Of a stretch of 63,832 nucleotides of DNA, positions 1 to 8,926 are shown piece by piece (the first letter of the stretch is position 1; the number at the start of each line of letters is the position of its first letter). The notes beneath the pieces are model-generated. The model searched no databases. It was given only the letters and a program-made list of their open reading frames with translations, and had not been told where the DNA came from. The DNA is taken from positions 1-63,832 of the forward strand of contig DURT01000051.1 in NCBI GenBank assembly GCA_012843025.1. The letters run 5' to 3'. Source of the DNA: Tissierellia bacterium (GTDB lineage: Bacteria; Bacillota; Clostridia; Tissierellales; Sedimentibacteraceae). The position numbers and the translations under genes are program-made.

Positions 1-995
1 ATCCTGAAGGTTTTTTCCTTTAATTCTCCATACCCGTTAGAAATGGCAAATCCTCTCTTGCCTAATTCTTCATTTAATTCCTTAACACTTATATTTTTAG
101 TATTTTTTACCGTTGTAAGTGTTACCGAGGAATATTTTTCATCGGCAAAAAGAGCAAAATGTTTTTTAGCCCAACCTCTGACGTATTCTGCCATTTCCAT
201 ATGTCTTTTAAACCTGTTTTCCAGTCCTTCTTCCATTATTAAGTCTAGCTGGTAATCTAAAGCATACATAAGAGATAAGTTAGGAGTTGAAGGATACTGA
301 TAGTCCTTTTTTCTTATTGTATCATAAAGTTGTACCAAGTCTAAATAATAACCTCTGTTTTCAACTGTTCTTGCTTTTTCAATAGCTCTCTCCGTTATTG
401 TACAGATAGCAAGTCCAGGAGGCAATCCCAATGCTTTTTGAGAAGAAGTTATACATATGTCTATTCCTAATTTATCCGTTTGGATTTCCACTCCACCTGC
501 AGAGCTTACTGCATCTACACAAAATATTACTTCCGGATACTTTTTTACAACTTTGCTTATTTCCTCTAAGGGATTCATAACTCCAGTTGACGTTTCATTG
601 TGGGTTATTGTTATTAAGTCATACTTACCTGTTGATAATACCTCATCAACCATTTCCGGGATAGTAATACTTCCTAAATCAGATTTAAACAGATCAGCCT
701 TAACTCCGTTGGAAACAGCCATAGTATGCCATCTGTTTCCAAAAGAACCTATGGAAAATATTGCAGCTCTTTCCTTGGTGCAGCATCGAACTGCCCCTTC
801 CATCAAACCGCTTCCTGAGGAGGTTGAAAGCAATACTTCGTTTTCTGTAAAAAAAAGTTTTCTAAGCTTTTCCGAAATTCCTCTTTGCAAATTAGAAGCT
901 TCCTTGCTTCTATGACCTATCATGGGCAAGGACATCTTTTTGAGAATGTCTTCCTTTACTTCTATAGGCCCTGGTATGAATAATTTTTTGTGCAT
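1..995 (-). CDS. class V aminotransferase (serine-pyruvate / alanine-glyoxylate type), C-terminus cut by window edge
   Basis: Reading the minus strand from an ATG at 995 gives about 331 residues without a stop to the window edge, so the C-terminal part is missing. The start MHKKLFIPGP is preceded by an AGGAGG-like site. The protein resembles PLP-dependent class V aminotransferases that interconvert serine or alanine with pyruvate or glyoxylate. The motif ITSSQKALGLPPG contains the expected PLP lysine, and the aspartate in FCVDAVSSAGG fits the pyridine-nitrogen contact. In clostridia this family often sits before a phosphoglycerate dehydrogenase gene, which would lie outside the window. Exact substrate is inferred, not shown. 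Confidence 0.88.
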   Translation of the reverse strand, partial: MHKKLFIPGPIEVKEDILKKMSLPMIGHRSKEASNLQRGISEKLRKLFFTENEVLLSTSSGSGLMEGAVRCCTKERAAIFSIGSFGNRWHTMAVSNGVKADLFKSDLGSITIPEMVDEVLSTGKYDLITITHNETSTGVMNPLEEISKVVKKYPEVIFCVDAVSSAGGVEIQTDKLGIDICITSSQKALGLPPGLAICTITERAIEKARTVENRGYYLDLVQLYDTIRKKDYQYPSTPNLSLMYALDYQLDLIMEEGLENRFKRHMEMAEYVRGWAKKHFALFADEKYSSVTLTTVKNTKNISVKELNEELGKRGFAISNGYGELKEKTFR

Positions 996-1037
996 TGAGT
1001 CCTCCTTTTTCCTTTCATATAGTTGACCGAATCATAG

Positions 1038-1067
1038 AAAAACCTCCCATCTGTTATGAAATGAGAG
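1038..1067 (-). terminator. terminator-like hairpin in the leader of the aminotransferase gene
   Basis: On the minus strand CTCTCAT (1061-1067) can pair with ATGGGAG (1044-1050, one G-U pair) around a 10-nt loop, and a run of T follows (complement of A at 1038-1042). It lies between the promoter at 1090-1118 and the start codon at 995, so it would act as an attenuator, not as a gene end. No known aptamer is recognisable. Confidence 0.4.
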
Positions 1068-1089
1068 CTTAGTCCAAATTATTTGTTAG

Positions 1090-1118
1090 AGTATATAACT
1101 TTATTAAATTTGTGTCAA
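1090..1118 (-). promoter_or_regulatory. sigma-A promoter of the aminotransferase gene
   Basis: Minus strand shows TTGACA (1113-1118), a 17-nt spacer and TATACT (1090-1095). The predicted transcript has a leader of roughly 85-90 nt before the start codon at 995. Confidence 0.6.
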
Positions 1119-1205
1119 GTACAATATTCGTATAGTTCTATCCAACAAAGTCGATAAATGTTACGAAAATTAAATATTTGCAGAGGGAAATATTATTTTT
1201 TTATA

Positions 1206-1238
1206 TTGACATTTATTTTGTATTAGTATACTATACTA
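1206..1238 (+). promoter_or_regulatory. promoter of the GntR-ABC operon with an overlapping palindromic operator
   Basis: TTGACA (1206-1211) is followed by TATA-rich -10 sequence around 1229-1234. A perfect 15-bp palindrome, TAGTATACTATACTA (1224-1238), covers the -10 region. Its position 36 bp before the regulator start suggests autoregulation by the YtrA-type GntR protein encoded next. The palindrome is seen directly; the regulator assignment is inferred. Confidence 0.6.
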
Positions 1239-1273
1239 CTATGACACTAATACATGCGAAAGAAGGTGATCAG

Positions 1274-1642
1274 TTGGAATTTAATAATAACATACCTATT
1301 TATCTGCAGGTAATAGAAAAAATTAAACAGGACATAGTTTCAGGAAAACTTAAACCCGGCGAAAAAATGCCTTCTTCAAGAGATTATTCATATGAATTAG
1401 GTATAAATTTTAATACTGTTGCAAGAGTGTATAAGGAGTTAGAAATGGAAGAAATAGTTTTTACTAAAAGAGGTCTGGGAACATTTGTAACAGAATCTAC
1501 TCAACTAATTGAAAAGTTAAGAAAAAACATGGCTGAAAAGTTAGTGGAAGAATTTGTATCGGGAATGAAACAAATAGGTTATACCCAAGAAGAAATGATT
1601 AATTTTATAAAATCAAAAAATCGTATAGAAAGGAATGAATAA
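1274..1642 (+). CDS. YtrA-subfamily GntR transcriptional regulator
   Basis: A short, 122-residue DNA-binding protein. Residues 1-75 form a winged helix-turn-helix typical of GntR proteins (IPIYLQVIEKIKQDIVSGKL, then LGINFNTVARVYKELE, then the wing RGLGTFV). Only a short helical tail follows, which is the YtrA layout without a large ligand domain. I chose the TTG at 1274 because AGAAGGTGATC lies just before it and IPIYLQ then sits at the usual distance from the N-terminus. An upstream ATG at 1178 would lie before the promoter. It overlaps the ABC ATPase gene, and relatives of this set repress small ABC exporters that respond to envelope stress. The inducer is unknown. Confidence 0.88.
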   Translation: MEFNNNIPIYLQVIEKIKQDIVSGKLKPGEKMPSSRDYSYELGINFNTVARVYKELEMEEIVFTKRGLGTFVTESTQLIEKLRKNMAEKLVEEFVSGMKQIGYTQEEMINFIKSKNRIERNE

Positions 1643-1646
1643 AATA

Positions 1647-2339
1647 ATGTTGATAATTAAGGATTTATCAAAAAAGTATTACAATAAAACAGCCTTAAGA
1701 AAGGTTACGTTAAACTTTGAGCCAGGTAAAATCTACGGCTTATTAGGACCAAACGGCAGCGGAAAAACTACCCTTATGAAGGTTGTGGCAGGTCTTCACA
1801 AACAAAACAGCGGGGAAGTTTTAATAAATAATATGGAATTGTCCCATAAGACCAAGGCCTATGTCTCATACATGCCTACGGAAAATTTTTTGTATGATTC
1901 TTTCAAAGTAAGAGATCTATTAAAATTTTACAAGGATATGTATGATGATTTTAGAAAAGATTATGCAGAAGAACTTCTTTGTAATATAGACATTAATTTA
2001 AATTATAAAATTGCAAATTTATCCTCAGGGCAAGTAGGCAAGGTTAAATCTGTTTTGGCCCTGTCTAGGGATGCGGATATATACATGCTTGATGAACCCT
2101 TAAACGGTGTTGATATATTGTCGAGAGACACTATTTTGGATATTATAATAAGATCTTACAATGAAAATAAAATTATTATTATATCTACCCACTTAGTTGG
2201 TGAAATAGAAAAAATACTTGATTCTGTCATTTTTCTCAAGGATGGTTCTGTAGAACTTTTAGGTGAGGTTGAGGAATTAAGACAGAGCCATCAATTATCC
2301 GTGGAAAACTTGTATAAGGAGGTTTACAAGGATGTTTAA
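1647..2339 (+). CDS. ABC transporter ATP-binding protein
   Basis: A cytoplasmic ATPase of about 230 residues that would drive the permease encoded directly downstream. It has Walker A GPNGSGKT, the signature LSSGQ, Walker B IYMLDEP and a switch histidine in STHLV. The ATG at 1647 fits the AAGGA at 1630-1634 better than the ATG at 1635, which touches that site. The gene starts 5 bp after the end of the GntR gene (9 bp inside it if the earlier ATG is used) and overlaps the permease gene by 8 bp, so the three are very likely one operon. Similar to the YtrB/CcmA group, with unknown substrate. Confidence 0.9.
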   Translation: MLIIKDLSKKYYNKTALRKVTLNFEPGKIYGLLGPNGSGKTTLMKVVAGLHKQNSGEVLINNMELSHKTKAYVSYMPTENFLYDSFKVRDLLKFYKDMYDDFRKDYAEELLCNIDINLNYKIANLSSGQVGKVKSVLALSRDADIYMLDEPLNGVDILSRDTILDIIIRSYNENKIIIISTHLVGEIEKILDSVIFLKDGSVELLGEVEELRQSHQLSVENLYKEVYKDV

Positions 2340-3123
2340 ACTAATAAAGTATGAATTTATTAAAAAATATAGATTAATTACCCTTATTCTAATTACGGCT
2401 GTTGCTTTTAATATATTTTTAATATTTAGGGGCGCAGAAGGAAGTCTGCTATTTCTAATATTCTCACCTATAGTACTGTACATTCTATACTTAGTTGACA
2501 TTATTAAAATGTATGGGGATGATCTTAACAAGAAAACCGGCTATATGATTTTTATGACACCTAACAGCGGTTATAAAATTATAACTTCTAAATTATTGAC
2601 TGCTGTCTTGGAAGGATTAGGGCTTTTATTTATATACTTTTTGTTTTTTATAGCAAACAGCCTATACATTATCTCATCCTTAGGTGGATACATAGGCTTA
2701 AGCCATGTAATAAATGAAATTAACAGCTTTTTTTCCGGGAATATAGGTTATCAATTTAATATAGTACATTTATTCCTTTTCTTATTAACAGCCATGGTAG
2801 TCTTGATAGCCTTTATAACCACTGTATACACAGCTATAACCATAAGAAAAAGTTTGTTTTCAGAAGTTAAATACGGAGGTCTTTTGAGTTTCATAATATT
2901 TGTGTTTATTAACTGGACAATTTCTTGGCTATCAGACCGTTTCTTTGATTTTTTGAGCATTACAACTTATAACAATAATTTCGAATTTTTAATAGATACA
3001 GGAAGATTCTTGCCAGACACTTTTTATATGTTCTTACTTCCAATAGTAGCTTTTGCCCTTATTCAGATAATGGTATTGGCTGCATTTTCAGGATATCTTT
3101 TGGAAAAGAAAATTAATTTATAA
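2332..3123 (+). CDS. ABC transporter permease, six-helix exporter type
   Basis: A 263-residue integral membrane protein with about six hydrophobic segments and no soluble domain. It begins MFKLIKYEFIKKYR, a charged N-terminal helix common in ABC-2 type permeases paired with CcmA/YtrB ATPases. The start overlaps the ATPase end and is preceded by AGGAGG. No substrate motif is visible. A strong terminator follows at 3128. Confidence 0.8.
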   Translation: MFKLIKYEFIKKYRLITLILITAVAFNIFLIFRGAEGSLLFLIFSPIVLYILYLVDIIKMYGDDLNKKTGYMIFMTPNSGYKIITSKLLTAVLEGLGLLFIYFLFFIANSLYIISSLGGYIGLSHVINEINSFFSGNIGYQFNIVHLFLFLLTAMVVLIAFITTVYTAITIRKSLFSEVKYGGLLSFIIFVFINWTISWLSDRFFDFLSITTYNNNFEFLIDTGRFLPDTFYMFLLPIVAFALIQIMVLAAFSGYLLEKKINL

Positions 3124-3127
3124 ATAT

Positions 3128-3155
3128 AGCACACATCCCTACATGTGTGCTTTTT
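3128..3155 (+). terminator. rho-independent terminator of the GntR-ABC operon
   Basis: AGCACACAT (3128-3136) pairs perfectly with ATGTGTGCT (3143-3151) around a 6-nt loop and is followed by a T run. Confidence 0.9.
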
Positions 3156-3237
3156 CATTTTATCCGGGTCTTTTGTTTAAACTTGTCTAAATTTAGGTAT
3201 ATATATAAATATAGCAATGTGTAAAAAGAATAACTCC

Positions 3238-3266
3238 TTTACAGTTTTCCATTTCTATTGTATAAT
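3238..3266 (+). promoter_or_regulatory. sigma-A promoter of the glycogen operon
   Basis: TTTACA (3238-3243), 17-nt spacer, TATAAT (3261-3266). The start site would fall near 3273, downstream of an in-frame ATG at 3258, which argues against that ATG being used for glgB. Confidence 0.7.
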
Positions 3267-3311
3267 TTAATTAACAAAATAATACAATTCCTAGGTTTCA
3301 TGGAGTGTTTT

Positions 3312-5213
3312 ATGCAAAAGAATAACCAATTACCCATTTATTTATTCCACCAAGGTACAAACTACCATTCATATAAATTTTTAGGCTCGCATATTATAGA
3401 AAAAGGTGCCGTCTTCAGAGTATGGGCACCTAAGGCAAAAAAAGTATTTGTTGCGGGCAATTTTTGTAATTGGCAAAAAAGAGATGAATATGAAATGATA
3501 AAAATATCCGAAGGAGGAATCTGGGAATTATATATTGAAGGAATAAATGAGGGAGAATTATATAAGTATATAATTACCACATCAGATGACAGGGATATTT
3601 ATAAAGCAGATCCCTTTGCTTTTTCCTCCCAAACAATGACTGAGTCTGCGTCAATCCTTTACAAAAGCAATTACCAATGGAATGATGGTAACTGGCAAAA
3701 TTATAAAAAAAATATTAATCTATATGAAATTCCCATAAATATTTATGAAGTTAATCTATCCTCGTGGAAGCGAAAAGAAAACGGGGATTTTTACACATAT
3801 AAAGAAATTACCCCCCTCCTTATAGCTCATGCCAAGGAGCACTTCTTTACCCATATAGAACTTATGCCTGTTATGGAACATCCTTATGACGGTTCCTGGG
3901 GATATCAAGTTACAGGTTATTATGCCCCTACCAGACGCTTCGGAGAGCCTGATGACTTAAAATATCTTATTGATCAATGTCACCAACACGGCATAGGTGT
4001 TATATTGGATTGGGTTCCTGCCCACTTTCCCAAGGATGAACAGGGGCTGTATAAGTTTGACGGAAGTTGGCTTTATGAATATGAAGACCCTCAAAAAAGA
4101 GAAAATATAAGCTGGGGAACTCATAAATTTGATTATGGAAAAAATGAAGTGCAATCATTTCTAATATCAAATGCAATATATTGGCTGGATGTTTATCATG
4201 CCGACGGCTTAAGAGTTGATGCTGTAAGTTCCATGTTGTATTTAGATTATGACAAAAAAGAAGGGGAATGGGCTCCCAATATTTACGGAGGTAATGAAAA
4301 TTTAGAAGCTATTGTATTCTTGAGAAAACTTAACGAGGCTGTATTTAAAGAATTCCCCCATACCATGATGATTGCTGAAGAATCAACAGCCTGGCCAATG
4401 GTTACAAAACCTACTTACTTAGGAGGCTTAGGTTTTAATTTTAAATGGAATATGGGATGGATGAACGACATTTTAGAATATATGAAGACAGATCCTTTTT
4501 TCAGAAAATATAAGCATGAAAACATTACCTTTTCCCTCCATTATGCCTTCAGTGAAAATTTTATACTTCCTCTGTCCCACGATGAAGTTGTTCACGGCAA
4601 AAAATCCATTATTAATAAAATGCCAGGACCTTATGAAGAAAAATTTGCCAATACAAGAGTCCTTTTAGGCTTCATGATGGCTCACCCCGGGAAAAAATTA
4701 AATTTCATGGGATATGAAATCGGGCAGTTTAAAGAATGGGATTATAACAGCGAAATTGAATGGTTTATGACAGATTTTGAATATCATAAAAAATTAAATA
4801 CATATATTAAGGACTTAAATGAATTTTATTTAAAACATTCTCCCCTTTGGGAAATTGATTATTCATGGAAAGGGTTTAAATGGATTTCCAATGACGATTT
4901 CGAACAGAATATAGTATCTTTTAAAAGAATAAATAAAAAGTGTGATGAATTAATCTTTGTAGTTAATTTTTCTCCCGTGGAAAGACATAATTATTTAATT
5001 GGTGCAGAAAAGGGATGCTACATTGAAATATTCAATTCTAACAGGGAAGAATACGGAGGTACAGGTACGGGAAATAAAGATATAATTATATCATCCATTG
5101 GCTCTATGCATGGATATAATTCATATATTTCAATTACATTGCCACCACTTTCTATTATTTGCCTAAAAAGAGAAGTGAAGAATAAAGGGGGTAAAGTTTA
5201 TGAAATTAATTAA
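3312..5213 (+). CDS. glgB: 1,4-alpha-glucan branching enzyme
   Basis: Cleaves alpha-1,4-glucan chains and re-attaches them through alpha-1,6 bonds, making the branch points of glycogen. From ATG 3312 (GGAG 7 bp upstream) the protein has 633 residues, normal for GlgB. An N-terminal beta-sandwich module ([12 protein letters not shown]) precedes the GH13 barrel and a C-terminal beta domain. Catalytic motifs are visible: GLRVDAVSS with nucleophile Asp near 303, MIAEEST with the acid/base Glu near 356-357, and [10 protein letters not shown] with Asp near 424. It is the first gene of the glycogen operon; glgC begins inside its last 14 bases. Confidence 0.95.
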   Translation: MQKNNQLPIYLFHQGTNYHSYKFLGSHIIEKGAVFRVWAPKAKKVFVAGNFCNWQKRDEYEMIKISEGGIWELYIEGINEGELYKYIITTSDDRDIYKADPFAFSSQTMTESASILYKSNYQWNDGNWQNYKKNINLYEIPINIYEVNLSSWKRKENGDFYTYKEITPLLIAHAKEHFFTHIELMPVMEHPYDGSWGYQVTGYYAPTRRFGEPDDLKYLIDQCHQHGIGVILDWVPAHFPKDEQGLYKFDGSWLYEYEDPQKRENISWGTHKFDYGKNEVQSFLISNAIYWLDVYHADGLRVDAVSSMLYLDYDKKEGEWAPNIYGGNENLEAIVFLRKLNEAVFKEFPHTMMIAEESTAWPMVTKPTYLGGLGFNFKWNMGWMNDILEYMKTDPFFRKYKHENITFSLHYAFSENFILPLSHDEVVHGKKSIINKMPGPYEEKFANTRVLLGFMMAHPGKKLNFMGYEIGQFKEWDYNSEIEWFMTDFEYHKKLNTYIKDLNEFYLKHSPLWEIDYSWKGFKWISNDDFEQNIVSFKRINKKCDELIFVVNFSPVERHNYLIGAEKGCYIEIFNSNREEYGGTGTGNKDIIISSIGSMHGYNSYISITLPPLSIICLKREVKNKGGKVYEIN

Positions 5214-6360
5214 AAAAGAATGTGTAGTTATGCTTCTTGCAGGAGGACAGGGCAGCAGACTGGGAGCTCTTACAACTAAAATTGCCAAACCATCCGTGCC
5301 CTTTGGAGGAAAATACAGAATAATTGACTTTCCGCTGTCAAATTGTGTTAACTCTAACTTGGATACCATAGGTGTTTTAACCCAATACCAGCCACTAACT
5401 TTAAATTCTTACATAGGTGACGGAAAGTCATGGGATTTGGACAGGATGCATGGAGGAATTCAAATACTACCCCCCTACCAAAGGGTGGGAGATTCTGAAT
5501 GGTATTCAGGCACTGCCAACGCAATCTATCAAAATATGAATTTTATTGACCTTTACAGTCCCGAATATGTGCTTATTTTATCTGGCGATCACATTTACAA
5601 AATGGATTATTCCTTAATGATAAATTATCACAAGGAAAAAGATGCTGACTGTACAATTTCCGTAATAGAAGTTCCCATGGAAGAAGCATCCCGATTCGGT
5701 ATTTTAAGTTCAGACGAAGATGGAAGAATTACAGACTTTGAAGAAAAACCTGAAAACCCCAAAAGCAATCAGGCATCCATGGGTATTTACGTATTTAAGT
5801 GGGATAAATTAAAGAAATATCTTGAAATAGACGAAAATAATCCTCATTCCACCAACGATTTCGGCAAGGATGTCATTCCTCTTATGCTTAAATCAAATGA
5901 AAAAATGTATGCTTATAAGTTCAAGGGTTATTGGAAGGACGTGGGGACCATTGATTCCTTGTGGCAGGCAAATATGGATCTATTAGATAAAGACGGACTT
6001 GATTTGTCCGATGATTGGGTAATTTATTCAAGACACGCTGAAAAGCCTCCCCATTACATAAGTAAGGAAGCTTTAGTTAAAAATTCTATAATTTCTGAAG
6101 GTGCAGTAATTTTCGGCACCGTAGAAAATTCTATTATATTTTCAGGAGTAACTGTGGGAAAAAACTCCTATGTAAAAGACTCCGTTATAATGGCAGATGT
6201 GGAAATAAAGGAAAATACGGTAATTAACTATGCGATTATAGATGAAATGGTAAAAATAGGATCTAATTTGCAAATAGGAGAACCTATAGGAGATAAGTCA
6301 AAAATAACGGTAATACCCAGAGAAAGTGTGATTAATTCAAATGAGGGGGTAATAATATGA
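5200..6360 (+). CDS. glgC: glucose-1-phosphate adenylyltransferase (ADP-glucose pyrophosphorylase), catalytic subunit
   Basis: Makes ADP-glucose from ATP and glucose-1-phosphate, the committed step of bacterial glycogen synthesis. The 386-residue protein has the nucleotide loop [14 protein letters not shown], then [20 protein letters not shown], the catalytic region [10 protein letters not shown], the sugar-phosphate site FEEKPENP and a C-terminal left-handed beta-helix of hexapeptide-like repeats. It starts within the end of glgB and shares ATGA with glgD, suggesting translational coupling. Probably acts as a heterotetramer with GlgD, as described for other Firmicutes. Confidence 0.95.
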   Translation: MKLIKKECVVMLLAGGQGSRLGALTTKIAKPSVPFGGKYRIIDFPLSNCVNSNLDTIGVLTQYQPLTLNSYIGDGKSWDLDRMHGGIQILPPYQRVGDSEWYSGTANAIYQNMNFIDLYSPEYVLILSGDHIYKMDYSLMINYHKEKDADCTISVIEVPMEEASRFGILSSDEDGRITDFEEKPENPKSNQASMGIYVFKWDKLKKYLEIDENNPHSTNDFGKDVIPLMLKSNEKMYAYKFKGYWKDVGTIDSLWQANMDLLDKDGLDLSDDWVIYSRHAEKPPHYISKEALVKNSIISEGAVIFGTVENSIIFSGVTVGKNSYVKDSVIMADVEIKENTVINYAIIDEMVKIGSNLQIGEPIGDKSKITVIPRESVINSNEGVII

Positions 6361-7475
6361 ACGCCTTAGGAATTATTTTTTCAGATATTCAAGATTGGAA
6401 TATGACTGAATTGGCATCTCACCGCTCTGTTGCTGCCATACCCTTCGGAGGAAGGTACAGGTTAATTGATTTTCCTCTTTCCAACATGGTTAATTCAGGA
6501 ATAAACAAGGTATGTGTTATTACCAAGAGTAATTATCGCTCACTGATGGAACACATAGGCTCGGGAAAAGATTGGGACTTGTCGAGGAAAAAAGGAGGAA
6601 TACTGATTTTCCCTCCCTATGCAGTAGGAGACAACCACGGACTCTACCAGGGAAGATTAGATGCTTTAAAAAGAGTTTTGGACTATATTGTTAACTCAAA
6701 GGAAAAATATGTGGTTTTATCCGACTGTGACATGATTTATGATATAGATTACAGAAAAGTTATTAAATATCATGAAGAGAAAAACTCGGACATCACTGCA
6801 TTATACACAAAGACTGGAATAAATAAGAGCAATTCTGTTCACAAAATACTATATAAATTTGACGAAGAAGGTAGAGTAAGTGATGTTTTAGTTTATCCCA
6901 TTACAGAAGGTACTCACAATATTGGCCTTAATTCATGGGTAATGAACAAGGAATTCTTAGAAGCATTAATATATGATGCTATTGCAAGAAACTACAAGGA
7001 CTTCAGCTATGATGTTTTGGCAGCAAGAGTTCGCTCCTTAAGAATTTACGGTTATGAATATAAAGGATTTTTTGCCCATATAGATTCTCTTCAAAGTTAC
7101 TACGACAACAGTATGAAACTGTTAAATATAGAAACACTGCAAAGTATTTTTTACTCAAAAACTGGACCTATTTATACAAAGAGAAAAGACTCGACCCCAA
7201 CCAAGTATTGCAAGGAGGCCGTAGTTAAAAATTCATTGATTGCCAGCGGTTGTATTATTGAAGGAACCGTTGAAAACTCCATAATTTTCAGGGGTGTGAA
7301 AATAGGAAAAAATGCGGTAGTAAAAAATTCAATCATAATGCAACACAGCACCATAGGAGAAAATGCTCAGTTGAATTCCATAATAACAGATACTTATGCC
7401 TATGTGAACAATGACAGAGTCTTGTTGGGATATGCAAACTGTCCTTTCTTTATCAAGAAAAATTCAATAGTATAG
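6357..7475 (+). CDS. glgD: GlgD, regulatory paralogue of ADP-glucose pyrophosphorylase
   Basis: A 372-residue relative of GlgC that keeps the fold ([21 protein letters not shown], a C-terminal beta-helix) but not the glycine-rich nucleotide loop: the equivalent stretch reads [16 protein letters not shown] instead of AGGQGSRL. Firmicute GlgD proteins are mostly inactive alone and raise the activity of GlgC in a mixed complex, so this is best read as the regulatory partner. The start overlaps the glgC stop by 4 bp. Confidence 0.93.
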   Translation: MNALGIIFSDIQDWNMTELASHRSVAAIPFGGRYRLIDFPLSNMVNSGINKVCVITKSNYRSLMEHIGSGKDWDLSRKKGGILIFPPYAVGDNHGLYQGRLDALKRVLDYIVNSKEKYVVLSDCDMIYDIDYRKVIKYHEEKNSDITALYTKTGINKSNSVHKILYKFDEEGRVSDVLVYPITEGTHNIGLNSWVMNKEFLEALIYDAIARNYKDFSYDVLAARVRSLRIYGYEYKGFFAHIDSLQSYYDNSMKLLNIETLQSIFYSKTGPIYTKRKDSTPTKYCKEAVVKNSLIASGCIIEGTVENSIIFRGVKIGKNAVVKNSIIMQHSTIGENAQLNSIITDTYAYVNNDRVLLGYANCPFFIKKNSIV

Positions 7476-7484
7476 GAGGGTACA

Positions 7485-8924
7485 ATGAGTAAATTAAAGG
7501 TTTTATATGCTGTTTCTGAAGCAGCTCCCTTTATTACGACTGGCGGTTTAGGAGAAGTGGCAGGCTCCTTACCTAAGGCTTTAGCAGAAAAATATAAAGA
7601 TAAAATAGATATTAGAATAGTCCTCCCCTTATATCAGAATATAAGAGACAGAAGTGATTTTGAATTTATTGGAAAAACAACAGTCCCCCTTGCCTGGAGG
7701 CAACAATACTGCGGTGTTTTTAAAAAAGACATAAACGATGTTACCTACTACTTCATAGACAATGAATATTACTTTAAAAGAAATGAATGCTACGGCCATT
7801 TTGACGATGGCGAAAGGTTCGCATTTTTTTCAAAAGCTGTATTGTATATATTACCTATGATAAAGTTTATGCCAGACATTGTTCACGCCAATGATTGGCA
7901 AACATCATTGGTTCCCATATATTTAACTACTAAGTATTCTCCTTACGAAGGTTACAGGGATATTAAGTCAATTATCACAATCCACAATATTGAATACCAG
8001 GGAATTTTTGACTTGGGTATTGCGGAAGATATATTTGACCTTCATGGTAAAGAAAAAGGAATTGTTGAATATCATGGAACCATTAATCTACTAAAGGGTG
8101 CTTTAGAAACAGCCCATATTATCAGTACTGTAAGCGAAACTTATGCTGAGGAAATTTTAGATGATTATTATGCAAAAGGATTAGCTCCCATAATACAAAA
8201 AAATTCCCATAAATTAAGAGGTATATTAAACGGTATAGATACAGAAGTCTATAATCCAGAAACCGATGAAGCATTATTTGAAAATTACAACTTAAATAAT
8301 ATAGAGAAAAAATATATAAACAAAAGAAATATGCAGTCCCTGGCAGGACTCCCTCAGGATGAAGATATTCCTGTAATCGGAATAATATCTAGACTAGTTA
8401 AGCATAAGGGATTTGATTTAATAATAAATGCTATGGAAGAAATACTAAAGGAAAAAGTTCAATTTATTATTTTAGGCAAGGGGGACAGAGGATATGAACT
8501 GTATTTTGAATCCCTTCAGGACAGTTACCATGAAAAAGTAGCTGCGAGAATTGATTTTAATTCTGATTTAGCAAGAAAAATTTATGCAGGAGCAGATATT
8601 TTTCTCATGCCTTCCATAAGCGAACCCTGTGGTATAGCACAGATGATTTCTTCCCGTTACGGTACGGTACCTATTGTTCGGGAAACAGGTGGTTTAAAAG
8701 ATTCCATTAAGGATGCAAGCTTAGGAATCGGCAATGGTTTTACCTTTAGGGAGGAAACTCCAGAAGCACTGTGCCATGCCATAAAAAGAGCCTTAAGAGT
8801 GTATAACAACAGGGATGATTGGCGGAAATTAGTTGAAACGGTAATGAAGATAGATTTCAGCTGGACAAAATCTGCTGAAAAGTACTACAATATGTATCTT
8901 AACTTAAGAGGTATAGGAGAATAA
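7485..8924 (+). CDS. glgA: glycogen synthase (ADP-glucose type)
   Basis: A GT5 glycosyltransferase that extends alpha-1,4-glucan from ADP-glucose. The 479-residue length and both Rossmann domains are typical. The N-terminus has the ADP-glucose loop TTGGLGEVAGSLPKAL (bacterial KxGGL-type site with TGGL here), VHANDWQTSL lies at about 134-143, and the C-terminal half has GIISRLVKHKG and the E-X7-E-like motif SISEPCGIAQM. AGGAGG lies just before the ATG. It is fifth from the end of the operon's biosynthetic block and directly precedes glgP. Confidence 0.95.
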   Translation: MSKLKVLYAVSEAAPFITTGGLGEVAGSLPKALAEKYKDKIDIRIVLPLYQNIRDRSDFEFIGKTTVPLAWRQQYCGVFKKDINDVTYYFIDNEYYFKRNECYGHFDDGERFAFFSKAVLYILPMIKFMPDIVHANDWQTSLVPIYLTTKYSPYEGYRDIKSIITIHNIEYQGIFDLGIAEDIFDLHGKEKGIVEYHGTINLLKGALETAHIISTVSETYAEEILDDYYAKGLAPIIQKNSHKLRGILNGIDTEVYNPETDEALFENYNLNNIEKKYINKRNMQSLAGLPQDEDIPVIGIISRLVKHKGFDLIINAMEEILKEKVQFIILGKGDRGYELYFESLQDSYHEKVAARIDFNSDLARKIYAGADIFLMPSISEPCGIAQMISSRYGTVPIVRETGGLKDSIKDASLGIGNGFTFREETPEALCHAIKRALRVYNNRDDWRKLVETVMKIDFSWTKSAEKYYNMYLNLRGIGE

Positions 8925-8926
8925 GA

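Noticed and set aside
457-915. 152-residue plus-strand frame over the aminotransferase gene
   Set aside because: Antisense shadow of a well-conserved gene; no ribosome site, low-complexity Ser/Leu composition.
3258-3311. Upstream in-frame start of glgB
   Set aside because: It lies within the -10 region of the operon promoter and lacks a ribosome site; ATG 3312 fits family and spacing.
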